Assembly: GCF_003340495.1 (NCBI RefSeq) | Contig: NZ_QASA01000001.1 | Coordinates: forward strand, 4,092,001 to 4,156,000 | Length of the DNA: 64,000 bases | Direction of reading: 5' to 3' | Origin: Adhaeribacter pallidiroseus | GTDB taxonomy: Bacteria; Bacteroidota; Bacteroidia; Cytophagales; Hymenobacteraceae | Shown here: positions 37,830-46,300 of the stretch, in pieces | Numbering within the stretch: the first letter of the stretch is position 1 | How the letters are laid out: each line of letters begins with the position of its first letter | Position numbers and translations under genes: made by a program | The notes under the pieces: generated by a model | Told to the model about the DNA's origin: nothing | Databases searched by the model: none | The model's input: only the letters and a program-made list of their open reading frames with translations

Positions 37830-37859
37830 ATGGTAACAGCTACCATATACGCAAAGTTA
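37830..37859 (-). promoter_or_regulatory. -7 element and leader hairpin before the ECF sigma gene
   Basis: TAACTTTG (minus strand, 37852-37859) matches TAnnTTTG, 49 bases upstream of the sigma start. Between them ATGGTA/TACCAT (37830-37846) forms a six-pair hairpin with a five-base loop. No TTG lies at the usual distance, so the promoter call is moderate; the hairpin could be an operator. Confidence 0.45.
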
Positions 37860-38047
37860 CGATAATAGGCAACGTAGCGTTTTACTTGTATATAATAAAT
37901 AGGACTCCGGTTACCTAGAATTTTAAAATTAAACGCTACGTAACCGGCGGTGATCAGCATTCCGGTAAAAAACGCTTAATGCCGGATTGTACGTAAAAGC
38001 AATCAGAATGGCTATTTTTTATTTTATCAGTACTGGGTTACTATAGC

Positions 38048-39322
38048 CTAAGCAAGAGTCCTTACTTTATTTATCTGGTTGGCAAAGAAAAAGCAGTAGA
38101 AAAAAACAAAAGTATTGAGGCCAATCTGCCTTTGAAAAAAAGATTCTACGAGCATGGCCGTGGCGATAATAATTAAAAAAGCAGTACTTTCTAAGTTCTG
38201 TTGCCAATTACATTTTATAAACGGATACAAGAAGGTATACAGTAGTAAAATCAGTCCGCCCACGCCCATACTCACCAGAAAGTTCAGGTATTGATTATGC
38301 AGGCCTATCTGATTCTCTTTTTTTAAGCCAAAATCTTTTACCGCGTATTGGCGGTCCAATTCTACTTTTACATCAGCCGGGGCTACCCCCAACAACCAGT
38401 TTCGTTCAATTAAGGTTAAAGCCGTTTCCCAGGCCGCTAAGCGTTGCGAGATGGAATAATAATTAATATCCTCGTGATGCAGGTAACGCGCTATATCGTA
38501 CTGAGTATTGGCTACCCGCAACCGCACCGATTCCAGCGTGAAATAAGCCCCAATAGGTATTAACACCATAAGCGCGAGTAAAGCACTGCCCAGCACATAT
38601 TGCTTGTAGTTACGAATGATCACAAAAAGATACACCAGCATTGCCACATACAGAGCCATTAATCCGGTGCGAAAGGCCATTATATGTAAGCAAAGAAAAG
38701 TAAGCCCAACACATACTAACAAAATAGTTTTCTCGGCTTTGTGCTGAATTACAATGGAGGACTGGTAAATATGGATTCCAAAAAAAATGGCCAGCGCCAT
38801 TAGCACGCCAAAGTAAATATGCGATATGCCATTAATACTAGTTGGATTTTGACTATGAGAAATCATGGCGTTAATTTCTGCGCGATGCAGAAAATAATGA
38901 ATAACCGTGCCCACCGAAAGCAATGCAACCAGCAGTACAAAAAGCAACAATAACGCATATTTTTGTTTGGGGCGCAAACCGGGCAACAGGCCCCAAGCTA
39001 CCGGTATTGTTAGAAATGGCAAGTACTGCGTAACATAATAACGCCATTGCCCCCAATTTTGGGTGTATAACGTACTCAGCAGAAAAAGCCCGTAAAAACC
39101 CAGTAGCAGTAGTGCCGGTGTATTTTGCTTTAATTGGTTTAAACCTTTTGATAAAGGCATTTGCCACCCCGCCCACAGCAGCATAGCAACAGGAGTTATG
39201 CTCAGCAACCCGCGCGACAGTAACAAACCAACCACCAATAAACTGCTTAAAAGAAACAGGCCATTTTGGGCTTTTACTTCCGAAAAACGATTATTTTTTA
39301 AGTTTGCCAGAAGATTTTGCAT
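38048..39322 (-). CDS. O-antigen ligase family membrane protein
   Basis: Multi-pass membrane protein related to WaaL/Wzy_C, which transfer or polymerise lipid-linked glycans. The 424-residue product has about 10-11 hydrophobic segments and a large periplasmic loop (about 265-330) ending in the family region LIERNWLLGVAPADVK and GLHNQYLNFLVSMGVGGL (about 342-359), with the conserved HNxYL-like motif. Two glycosyltransferases follow in the same orientation, so it belongs to surface-glycan assembly. Ligase versus polymerase activity cannot be separated by sequence alone. Confidence 0.87.
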   Translation of the reverse strand: MQNLLANLKNNRFSEVKAQNGLFLLSSLLVVGLLLSRGLLSITPVAMLLWAGWQMPLSKGLNQLKQNTPALLLLGFYGLFLLSTLYTQNWGQWRYYVTQYLPFLTIPVAWGLLPGLRPKQKYALLLLFVLLVALLSVGTVIHYFLHRAEINAMISHSQNPTSINGISHIYFGVLMALAIFFGIHIYQSSIVIQHKAEKTILLVCVGLTFLCLHIMAFRTGLMALYVAMLVYLFVIIRNYKQYVLGSALLALMVLIPIGAYFTLESVRLRVANTQYDIARYLHHEDINYYSISQRLAAWETALTLIERNWLLGVAPADVKVELDRQYAVKDFGLKKENQIGLHNQYLNFLVSMGVGGLILLLYTFLYPFIKCNWQQNLESTAFLIIIATAMLVESFFQRQIGLNTFVFFYCFFFANQINKVRTLA

Positions 39323-39445
39323 AAGGCCTAATTAAAATAATTCTTTTAAAGAGTTGTTAATACCAAGCATTAATGCTTACCATTTTTTTAAATTCTTGCA
39401 TTTGTTAAGAGGCCAACAAGTAAATTCACGGAGAAAAACAGTAGA

Positions 39446-40471
39446 TCAGCGCCATTGCTGCACCCGGCTAACTACCTCGGCTACCCTAATCTGCTGAATG
39501 CACACGCAAGCCCCGGGATTCTTCCGGCAATCGCTGCAATCTTTCGGCAAAACCAGGTATTCTGCCTGCGGGCCCAGTGGCGCCCAACGCCCCGGGTGCA
39601 TGGGCTTGATGGGCGGAAATAAACCTAAAGCATGAATTCCCAAGCCGGCCGCTACGTGTAATGGCCCCGTGCCCGAGGCTATTAAACCCGTACAGGCTTT
39701 CATAAAAGAAATAAACTCCGGCAACGATAATTTACCCGTAATATCGGTTACCCAAGGCGCTACTTGCTGCAGCCAGGAGCGTAGCAAATCGTGTTCGTGG
39801 GAAGAACCGGAAATAAATACCTGCCAGCCTTGCTGGTGTAATTCCCGGGCCAACGCGCCAAAGTGTTCCAGACCCCATTCCCGCCCGTGTCCGCGCGATT
39901 TAGGATGCAGAATAATACGCGGCTTATTGTTTTTTAAAATTTTTTGCCATTTTTCCGGTAGATTTTCTACTTCGGAAAAATCCAGGCATGCCGTTACTTC
40001 TGGCAAAGTGGGTATAACTTTTAAACCTAAAGGCCGGAGCAAAGCAAAATTTAACTGGCTTTCGTGGTAAGGCGAGTGGCGCCGACTTAATGTCACTAAA
40101 TAATTTACCGTAAACCAGTGAAACCATCGGTTGCGCGTGCCAATACGTTGTTTTACGCCTGCTTTACGAGCTAGTTGCGCAATCTGCTTGTTCGGAAAAA
40201 CGTGAATGATGCTGCTAATTCGCTGATTTTTAAAAAATTGGATTTGTTCGACAACTGGCAATTCTTTTACGTCATCCCAATTTAAAAATTGATCTACGTG
40301 CTGGCAGCAAGCTACTACGGGAGCCGTGTAGCTGCGCCCCAGAAACAGCACGCGGGCACCGGGTACGTGTTGCTTCAACCAACCAGCCATCGGTAACGTT
40401 AACACCACATCCCCGATCGCGTCAATCCGGCTGATCAGGATAGTTTTAACCGGAACGTTCAAGTCCTTCAT
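39446..40471 (-). CDS. Glycosyltransferase family 9 protein (heptosyltransferase-like)
   Basis: GT-B fold enzyme related to ADP-heptose:LPS heptosyltransferases. The 341-residue product has the N-terminal ISRIDAIGDVVLTLPM (residues 13-28), a central HPKSRGHGREW donor/acceptor segment (about 191-201), and CTGLIASGTGPLHVAAGLG (about 260-278) where GT9 enzymes bind the nucleotide. Its start overlaps the stop of the GT2 gene by four bases. It probably adds a core sugar to lipopolysaccharide. Confidence 0.92.
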   Translation of the reverse strand: MKDLNVPVKTILISRIDAIGDVVLTLPMAGWLKQHVPGARVLFLGRSYTAPVVACCQHVDQFLNWDDVKELPVVEQIQFFKNQRISSIIHVFPNKQIAQLARKAGVKQRIGTRNRWFHWFTVNYLVTLSRRHSPYHESQLNFALLRPLGLKVIPTLPEVTACLDFSEVENLPEKWQKILKNNKPRIILHPKSRGHGREWGLEHFGALARELHQQGWQVFISGSSHEHDLLRSWLQQVAPWVTDITGKLSLPEFISFMKACTGLIASGTGPLHVAAGLGIHALGLFPPIKPMHPGRWAPLGPQAEYLVLPKDCSDCRKNPGACVCIQQIRVAEVVSRVQQWR

Positions 40472-41220
40472 CGGTGGGCCCAGTATAATTTAGCGTACTT
40501 CACAAAAACCGCGTAGCCCGACAGTACTGCCACGCAAAACCCGGCAAAGCCATCGCGCCAGCCCATTTTTAAAAAATACATCTGAAAAAACTTAAACGGT
40601 GGCTTTACCAGCATAGGCCATAAACCCGGCTTTTTGCCTTTCAGCTTTAACTCCTGGCAGGCAATGGTGGTAAAATGATCTATTTGTTTCAGATGATCGT
40701 CCAGGGTATAAAAAGAATAATGCAGTAAATCGCCTTTTAGTAAACCGGTAGCCTGGTTGGGTTGTACCTGATAGACTTCGTGTAACAATAAACCTGCCCA
40801 TTGGCCTTGCTCGCGGTTGTACAAGCGCAGCTTTTTATCGGGGTACCAGCCGCCGTGCCTTATCCAGGAACCGCAATAATTGGTTAACCGCACCAAGTAA
40901 TAGCCAGCCAGTTGCCAGTTTGCTTTGATAGTTAAGATTGATTTTTCGAGTTCCGGACTAACTACTTCATCGGCGTCTAGAGAAAGAATATGCGGATAAG
41001 CAGCCTGGCTATTGGCAAAGTTTTTTTGATCGACGTAGCCGGTAAAAGCCCGTGAAACAAACCGTACGCCATGTTGCGCGCATATTTCGGCGGTATTATC
41101 CGTCGAGTACGAATCTACTACTACAATATCGTCGGCTAATTTTTCTACGCTTTCCAGGCAGCGCCCAATGTTGCGGGCCTCGTTAAACGTAATGATTACC
41201 ACCGACAACTTTACGGGCAT
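40468..41220 (-). CDS. Glycosyltransferase family 2 protein (WaaE/KdtX-like)
   Basis: GT-A fold enzyme of the lipopolysaccharide core beta-1,4-glucosyltransferase group. The 250-residue product shows LSVVIITFNEARNIGRCLES (residues 5-24), VVDSYSTDNTAEIC (about 35-48) and SLDADEVVSPEL (about 80-91) for nucleotide-sugar and metal binding. A hydrophobic C-terminal segment suggests membrane contact. It overlaps the GT9 gene and forms a unit with it. Confidence 0.92.
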   Translation of the reverse strand: MPVKLSVVIITFNEARNIGRCLESVEKLADDIVVVDSYSTDNTAEICAQHGVRFVSRAFTGYVDQKNFANSQAAYPHILSLDADEVVSPELEKSILTIKANWQLAGYYLVRLTNYCGSWIRHGGWYPDKKLRLYNREQGQWAGLLLHEVYQVQPNQATGLLKGDLLHYSFYTLDDHLKQIDHFTTIACQELKLKGKKPGLWPMLVKPPFKFFQMYFLKMGWRDGFAGFCVAVLSGYAVFVKYAKLYWAHR

Positions 41221-41365
41221 CTATCTAAAACTTATGGCTGGTTTAAATTCTGCACGAATATCGGATTTTCCCCGATAGCATGCTGAATTTTTAAATTTTT
41301 ACGCAGGTAGTATTTAGCAAAATGCTTATTCTAAAGTACATTCTTCTAAATAAACACCAAATAAA

Positions 41366-41391
41366 AAGAGCCGGACAAAAATCCGGCTCTT
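41366..41391. terminator. Terminator between ahcY and the GT2 gene
   Basis: AAGAGCCGGA and TCCGGCTCTT form a 10-bp stem around a CAAAAA loop. It lies 60 bases after the ahcY stop on the minus strand, so it should end the ahcY message before the downstream GT2 gene. Confidence 0.75.
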
Positions 41392-41450
41392 CAAAAATAT
41401 ACGCCAAAGATAATCCGCGAAGCTGAAATAATCCGCAGAAATCCGTAATG

Positions 41451-42758
41451 CTAGTAACGGTAATACTCGGGTTTAAACGGTCCTTGCTGATCTACGCCGA
41501 TGTAGGCCGCTTGGTGCTCCGATAATTCTTCCAGTTCCACGCCAATTTTCGCTAAGTGCAAACGGGCTACTTTTTCGTCGAGGTGCTTAGGTAAAGTATA
41601 CACCTGGTTTTCGTAATTAGCCGCATTCTGCCATAATTCTAACTGGGCCAGAACTTGGTTGGTAAAAGAGTTAGACATTACAAAAGAAGGGTGACCGGTG
41701 GCGCAACCTAAGTTTACTAAACGACCTTCGGCCAACACGATAACGTCTTTGCCTTCAATGTTGTATAAATCAACCTGCGGTTTAATGGTGTCTTTGGTAT
41801 GTCCGTAATTTTGGTTTAACCAAGCCATATCAATCTCATTATCGAAGTGGCCAATATTACAAACAATGGCTTTGTCTTTTAAAGCCCGGAAATGTTCTTC
41901 CCGGATAATATCGCAGTTACCGGTAGCGGTTACTACAATATCCGCTTGCGGCACGGCATCGGCCATTTTCTTCACGGCAAAACCATCCATAGCGGCTTGT
42001 AAAGCACAGATTGGGTCGATTTCGGTAACAATTACGCGGGCTCCAGCGCCCCGTAACGAAGCCGCCGAACCCTTTCCTACGTCGCCGTAACCAGCCACTA
42101 CGGCTACTTTACCGGCCATCATCACGTCGGTAGCCCGACGAATGGCGTCTACTAAAGATTCTTTACAGCCGTATTTGTTATCAAATTTCGATTTGGTTAC
42201 CGAGTCGTTAATGTTAATAGCCGGTAAGGGCAAGGTACCGTTTTTCACGCGCTCGTATAAGCGGTGTACGCCGGTAGTAGTTTCTTCCGAAATTCCCCGG
42301 ATACCTGCGGCTAATTCGGGGTATTGATCCAGTACCATGTTGGTTAAATCGCCACCATCGTCCAGAATCATGTTTAACGGTTTACGCTCTTCGCCAAAGA
42401 ACAAGGTTTGTTCAATGCACCAGTTAAATTCTTCTTCGTTCATACCTTTCCAGGCAAACACCGGAATACCCGCGGCGGCCACGGCAGCGGCGGCATGATC
42501 CTGGGTAGAGAAAATGTTGCAGGAAGACCAGGTTACGTCAGCACCTAACTCCACCAGGGTTTCAATTAAAACCGCAGTTTGAATAGTCATGTGCAAGCAA
42601 CCGGCAATGCGCGCTCCTTTTAAAGGTTTAGAAGCACCAAATTCTTCGCGGATGGCCATTAAGCCCGGCATTTCTGCTTCCGCTAATCTAATTTCTTTCC
42701 GACCCCACTCGGCGAGTGAGATATCTTTAACTTTGTAGTTAAGGGCGGTTTCGATCAT
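41451..42758 (-). CDS. ahcY: Adenosylhomocysteinase
   Basis: Hydrolyses S-adenosylhomocysteine to adenosine and homocysteine, relieving methyltransferase inhibition. From ATG 42758 the product has 435 residues ([19 protein letters not shown]). Key parts are visible: [16 protein letters not shown] (about 52-67), the NAD site [12 protein letters not shown] (about 222-233), ATGNCDII near 279-286 and [14 protein letters not shown] (about 353-366); it ends KPEYYRY as in the family. The frame extends to 42809, but a Bacteroidota promoter lies just upstream of 42758, which supports the shorter form. Confidence 0.98.
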   Translation of the reverse strand: MIETALNYKVKDISLAEWGRKEIRLAEAEMPGLMAIREEFGASKPLKGARIAGCLHMTIQTAVLIETLVELGADVTWSSCNIFSTQDHAAAAVAAAGIPVFAWKGMNEEEFNWCIEQTLFFGEERKPLNMILDDGGDLTNMVLDQYPELAAGIRGISEETTTGVHRLYERVKNGTLPLPAININDSVTKSKFDNKYGCKESLVDAIRRATDVMMAGKVAVVAGYGDVGKGSAASLRGAGARVIVTEIDPICALQAAMDGFAVKKMADAVPQADIVVTATGNCDIIREEHFRALKDKAIVCNIGHFDNEIDMAWLNQNYGHTKDTIKPQVDLYNIEGKDVIVLAEGRLVNLGCATGHPSFVMSNSFTNQVLAQLELWQNAANYENQVYTLPKHLDEKVARLHLAKIGVELEELSEHQAAYIGVDQQGPFKPEYYRY

Positions 42759-42778
42759 TTTTATATAGTTTTGAATGG

Positions 42779-42809
42779 CAAAGTTACAGAATAGGTTTAT
42801 GAACTGCAA
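42779..42809 (-). promoter_or_regulatory. Bacteroidota-type promoter of ahcY
   Basis: On the minus strand TTG is followed after 20 bases by TAACTTTG, an exact TAnnTTTG match, 21 bases upstream of the ahcY ATG at 42758. This fits a short leader and supports the chosen start. Confidence 0.65.
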
Positions 42810-43085
42810 AACTCCTTCTGGGTAATGTTTTCGTACAGAAGTAGCTCATTGTCTGTAATTAAGAAAACAATAAGTTTAGCTTACAACAAATTAAAGAACA
42901 AAGTGTTCGGTTGAGCCGCATTTATTCTGGTTTAACCGAAATCAAAGAAAATAGTTTAAGCCGTATTAAAAATCAGCAACCAGCCGGATATTAAACCTAA
43001 ACGCACCAGTGCCAATTACCACCAGATTAAAAGCTTGCAGGTGAACAATGGCTAAATTTTTAAATTTTTACTTACTACGGGATAC
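42810..43085. other. Intergenic region, nothing recognised
   Basis: The space between ahcY and the methyltransferase gene. It contains a TTTAACCGAAATC/TTCGGTTGAG pair of imperfect inverted sites (about 42908-42945) and one AAATTTTTAAATTTTTA motif at 43054-43070, 16 bases before the next start. No RNA or ORF is supported. Confidence 0.5.
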
Positions 43086-44288
43086 ATGCCGGACTTACAA
43101 CCACTAACGAGTGCCGAACAAGAATTTGTACAGGAACACGCCCAAGCCGATCCGGCCAAATTGTTACTGCAACAACACCGGTTTAAAGGCCTGGAGGTTC
43201 CTCGCCTGGTCCATTACATTCAGGCCCGGCAAAAAGTTAAAAACAAGCTACCGCTCTGGCACCAGAACTTGCAGATTATTTACCCACCTGTTTTATCTTT
43301 AGAACAAAGCTCTTCGGAAATAACGGCCCGCTACAAGGCTAACCTGGGGCGTGGGCGCGTTTTAATTGATTTAACCGGCGGCTTGGGTATTGACAGCTTT
43401 TACTTTGCCCAGCAATTTGCGCAGGTACATTACGTGGAGCAAAACCCCGAACTTACCGCTATCGCCAGGCACAATGCTACGGTTCTGGGCGCAACCAATA
43501 TGCAATTTCACGCTGGTTTGGCCACTGATTTTTTAAAAAATTTTACTGGCAAAGCCGATTGCATTTATTTAGATCCTGCCCGACGGGGATCGGCGAATCA
43601 GAAACTCCATTTTCTCTCGGATTGCGAACCAGATGTACTGCAGTTACTGCCCCTACTTTTTCAGAAAGCCGATCACGTTTTGCTTAAAACTTCGCCCATG
43701 CTGGATATTGAACAAGCCCGGCAGCAGTTAGGCCAGGTAAGTAGCATTATAGTGGTAGCGGTAGATAATGAATGCAAAGAAGTACTTTACCTGCTAGATA
43801 AAAATGCGCCGCCGGAACCCGATTATAAAGCCGTAAACTTACACGCCAGCAAAGAAGAAGCAACCTTAAAATTTAAAAAAACCGAGGAGGAAACCGCCAC
43901 GATTACTTACTCCGAACCCCAAGCCTTTATTTACGAACCCAACACGGCCATTCTAAAAGCCGGCGGTTTTAAAAGCGTAGCGCACCAATACCATGTAAAC
44001 AAACTGCACCGCAACAGCCATTTATACACCAGCGAAACATTACTACCTGAATTCCCGGGCCGGGTTTTTAGCTGCCAAGCTGTTTGTAAATACCAGAAAA
44101 AGGCTATTCTGCCCTATTTAGCCGCCAAAAAAGCTAACATTACGGTACGTAACTTTCCGGATTCCGTGGCCGCAATCCGCAAAAAACTAGGTTTGCCGGA
44201 AGGGGGTGATCAGTATTTATTCGCTACTACTGATGTACATCAAAAACCCATTATTCTGGTTTGTGAAAAAGTTATCCCGGCAACTTAA
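43086..44288 (+). CDS. Class I SAM-dependent methyltransferase with THUMP-like C-terminal domain
   Basis: Likely an RNA or protein methyltransferase. The 400-residue product has an N-terminal helical part, then a Rossmann core with VLIDLTGGLGIDSFYFA (about 96-112, SAM site), VHYVEQNPELTAIARHNA (about 117-134) and the active-site-like DCIYLDPARRG (about 158-168). The C-terminal 100 residues match the THUMP-like domain often fused in Bacteroidota, with FPGRVFSCQAVCKYQKK near 322-338. It is a single gene. The target RNA is unknown. Confidence 0.85.
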   Translation: MPDLQPLTSAEQEFVQEHAQADPAKLLLQQHRFKGLEVPRLVHYIQARQKVKNKLPLWHQNLQIIYPPVLSLEQSSSEITARYKANLGRGRVLIDLTGGLGIDSFYFAQQFAQVHYVEQNPELTAIARHNATVLGATNMQFHAGLATDFLKNFTGKADCIYLDPARRGSANQKLHFLSDCEPDVLQLLPLLFQKADHVLLKTSPMLDIEQARQQLGQVSSIIVVAVDNECKEVLYLLDKNAPPEPDYKAVNLHASKEEATLKFKKTEEETATITYSEPQAFIYEPNTAILKAGGFKSVAHQYHVNKLHRNSHLYTSETLLPEFPGRVFSCQAVCKYQKKAILPYLAAKKANITVRNFPDSVAAIRKKLGLPEGGDQYLFATTDVHQKPIILVCEKVIPAT

Positions 44289-44526
44289 ACGTATTATTTA
44301 TAAAAATTTTAAAATTTGTTTTAAAGAATAAGAAAAATTTATTGCTGAACCGATCCTAATAAACCTCCTCTCTCCTTCTGCACAAATATTACGTTGTCCT
44401 TCCCACAAACTACCGCGACTTTTCTAAGTTGTTGAAGCTTCTTATTTTTACTTGAAAGAGTTTATTATTTCGACTTCACACTCAAAATATTAAATCTGCG
44501 CTGGCTGGAAGCGTAAGAAAGAAAAG

Positions 44527-44847
44527 TTAATTGGAAGACGAGAGTTTCATCAGTACCAGACCCACAATTATTAATACCGCTGCTAACACCCGGGTAAAAT
44601 TAACGGCTTCGCCCAGGATAAAAATACCCACAATAAAACTCCCGATTGCTCCGATTCCGGTCCAGATGGTGTAGGCGGAACCCAGTGGTAAAGTTCGCAT
44701 AGCGATAGAAAGCAGGCCAAAACTGGCGAACATGGAACCGATAGTAATAACGGAAGGAACAAGGCGGGTGAATCCGGCGGACTGCTTCATGAAATAAGCC
44801 CAAACCACCTCTAATAAACCGGCAATAAATAAGTAAATCCAAGCCAT
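44527..44847 (-). CDS. gdx: SMR-family exporter, Gdx/SugE-like guanidinium exporter
   Basis: Four-helix dual-topology transporter that exports guanidinium in exchange for protons. The 106-residue product has four membrane helices, the essential Glu13 in helix 1 (FIAGLLEVVWAYFMKQS) and the Gdx-type WAYFMKQSAGF and PLGSAYTIWTGIGAIGSF (about 54-71) signatures that separate Gdx from multidrug EmrE types. A guanidine-II-like riboswitch and a strong ribosome binding site (AAAAGGAGG, four bases before ATG) lie just upstream, which supports a guanidinium role over general drug efflux. Confidence 0.88.
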   Translation of the reverse strand: MAWIYLFIAGLLEVVWAYFMKQSAGFTRLVPSVITIGSMFASFGLLSIAMRTLPLGSAYTIWTGIGAIGSFIVGIFILGEAVNFTRVLAAVLIIVGLVLMKLSSSN

Positions 44848-44850
44848 AAA

Positions 44851-44917
44851 GCCTCCTTTTGGTTAAGCTGGGCCGTCCCAGACATGATTCCCAAAGTGGG
44901 GGAGGCCGTTCCTCCTA
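44851..44917 (-). ncRNA. Guanidine-II (mini-ykkC) riboswitch
   Basis: On the minus strand two small hairpins stand in the leader: hairpin 1 GGAGG-AACGG-CCTCC (44901-44915) and hairpin 2 CTGGG-ACGG-CCCAG (44868-44881), 19 bases apart. The ACGG loops on GG/CC stems are the hallmark of guanidine-II sensors; hairpin 1 has one extra loop A. GCCTCC of hairpin 1 is exactly complementary to GGAGGC, the Shine-Dalgarno at 44851-44856. This suggests that without ligand the GCCTCC hides the ribosome site, and guanidine-stabilised hairpins free it. Identification rests on motif and the downstream Gdx-like gene. Confidence 0.82.
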
Positions 44918-44924
44918 TCGGGTA

Positions 44925-44953
44925 CAAAAATACTTTTTTACCTAATAAGACAA
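44925..44953 (-). promoter_or_regulatory. Promoter of the riboswitch-gdx transcript
   Basis: On the minus strand TTG, 18 bases, then TATTTTTG (TAnnTTTG). Transcription would start about seven bases later, directly before riboswitch hairpin 1, so the transcript opens with the sensor. Confidence 0.7.
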
Positions 44954-45219
44954 AAGTTAATTTTTTTTCTTCTCCCGAAAATTATCACGCGGATTATCTC
45001 CGGTAGTTGTAAAAACCGCTCAAATCCACAATCAATAAATTTACTTAAAGGCTCTATTTTTTTAAATTATTACTTCTTCCCTTACAAGTGCCGCTAAGAT
45101 TCTCTGAATTTTAAAAATCCGGGAATCCTGAAAAAGTAAATTATATTTGCCGCTCACCAAACTGACTAGCCCGTACCTCGTACAGCTATCCGACAATAAA
45201 ACAGACCTATTAATAAAAA
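44954..45219. other. Divergent spacer between gdx and the glycosidase-like gene
   Basis: AT-rich. A TATATTTG (TAnnTTTG) near 45142-45149 could be the -7 element for the gene at 45220, leaving a leader of about 65 bases. No TTG box at the right distance was seen and there is no reading frame that could extend the glycosidase upstream. Confidence 0.45.
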
Positions 45220-46104
45220 ATGATTGAAGCAGTAAAATTCTGGAACGAACCTAATAATAAATCACACTGGGACCCGCAAATAGATCCGGAATGGCGGATC
45301 TACGGCCAAATGGTAAAATTAGCCGCTCAAGCCGTTAAGGCCGAAAATCCGGGCATCCTGCGCGTGCTGGGCGGTATTTCGCCCATTGATCCTAGTTTTA
45401 TCAATCGCATGCAAAGCTACGGTGCCCTTGATGACCTGAATGCCGTAGCGGTACATGGCTTTCCGTTGGATTGGAATTTGTGGTCGATCCACGAGTGGCC
45501 CAACAAAATAGCCGAAATTGAAGCCGTAACCAATTTGCCCGTGTGGGCAACCGAAGTAGGTATTTCCAGTTTTGGCGCCGAAGAGGTGCAGGAGTTTGGT
45601 TTGCAACGGACAGCCGAGTTATTAATGGGCCGGGTACCGCGGGCGCATTGGTATAGTTTATACGATTTACCGCAAGCCTGGGAGGCTACCACCCGCCACC
45701 GCGAAGCCGAAGGTTCGTCGTATTACCGTCATTTTCACATGGGTTTATTGCGCGAAGACGGCACGCCTAAATTAGCGCTCAAACATTTCTCGGATTATAC
45801 CCCGGAGTTCGGCATTTGCCAGTGGTTCCATTTCGAAGATCACCGCCTGGACCAGGCCATTGACTGGCTCCGGAAACTAGGGGTAAAGCATTTACGCACC
45901 GGTTTAAGCTGGGCCGATTGGCTGCGCCCGAACGCCGACGTGTGGTTTGACCACGTGATGAAAAAACTGGAAGAATTTGATTTAACCGTTACGTTCTGCT
46001 TTACGCCCGAATCCAAAGGCATCCAGCCGCACCATACCAGTCCGCCCCAAAACATTGAAGAGTTCGCCGATTTCTGCGTAACCATGATGCGCCGCTACGC
46101 TTAA
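45220..46104 (+). CDS. Glycosidase-like protein (GH39/clan-A type) with circularly permuted barrel
   Basis: A 294-residue protein with both catalytic signatures of clan-A retaining glycosidases. The acid/base Glu10 is in FWNEPNN (strand 4), at the very N-terminus, and the nucleophile Glu112 in VWATEVGISS (strand 7), followed by HWYSLYDL (strand 8). The segments that normally come first lie at the C-terminus: FGICQWFHFED (strand 1), VKHLRTGLSWADW (strand 2) and LTVTFCFTPESKG (strand 3), ending FADFCVTMMRRYA, which would normally run straight into the WNEPN strand. The gene therefore looks circularly permuted. No signal peptide is present. Substrate (beta-xyloside or other) is unknown. Confidence 0.78.
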   Translation: MIEAVKFWNEPNNKSHWDPQIDPEWRIYGQMVKLAAQAVKAENPGILRVLGGISPIDPSFINRMQSYGALDDLNAVAVHGFPLDWNLWSIHEWPNKIAEIEAVTNLPVWATEVGISSFGAEEVQEFGLQRTAELLMGRVPRAHWYSLYDLPQAWEATTRHREAEGSSYYRHFHMGLLREDGTPKLALKHFSDYTPEFGICQWFHFEDHRLDQAIDWLRKLGVKHLRTGLSWADWLRPNADVWFDHVMKKLEEFDLTVTFCFTPESKGIQPHHTSPPQNIEEFADFCVTMMRRYA

Positions 46105-46112
46105 AATTTAAA

Positions 46113-46292
46113 AAAAGTAGTTATTAGTTGTTCGTCGTTAGTTATTCGATCCATAAGATTTCAACAATTGATAATTTAAGCTCAAGTACTTCGACCAAAT
46201 TAGTTTAATGCATTATTTATATTAATCTATTGATCTATAAAAGCTTACACATCTAAAAACGAATAACTAACAACGAATAACGAAAACCAACC
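46113..46292. repeat. GTT/AAC-rich inverted-repeat element (copy 2)
   Basis: The left arm GTTATTAGTTGTTCGTCG...TTAGTTATTCG (about 46117-46150) is answered by CGAATAACTAACAACGAATAACG (about 46259-46281) in inverted orientation, with about 110 bases between. The same arm words occur at 24540-24776. The right arm ends eleven bases before the next gene's start region. Confidence 0.6.
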
Positions 46293-46300
46293 ACTACCTC

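Noticed and set aside
37772-37960. 62-codon open frame upstream of the sigma factor
   Set aside because: It overlaps the sigma gene start and its promoter region and has no recognisable features.
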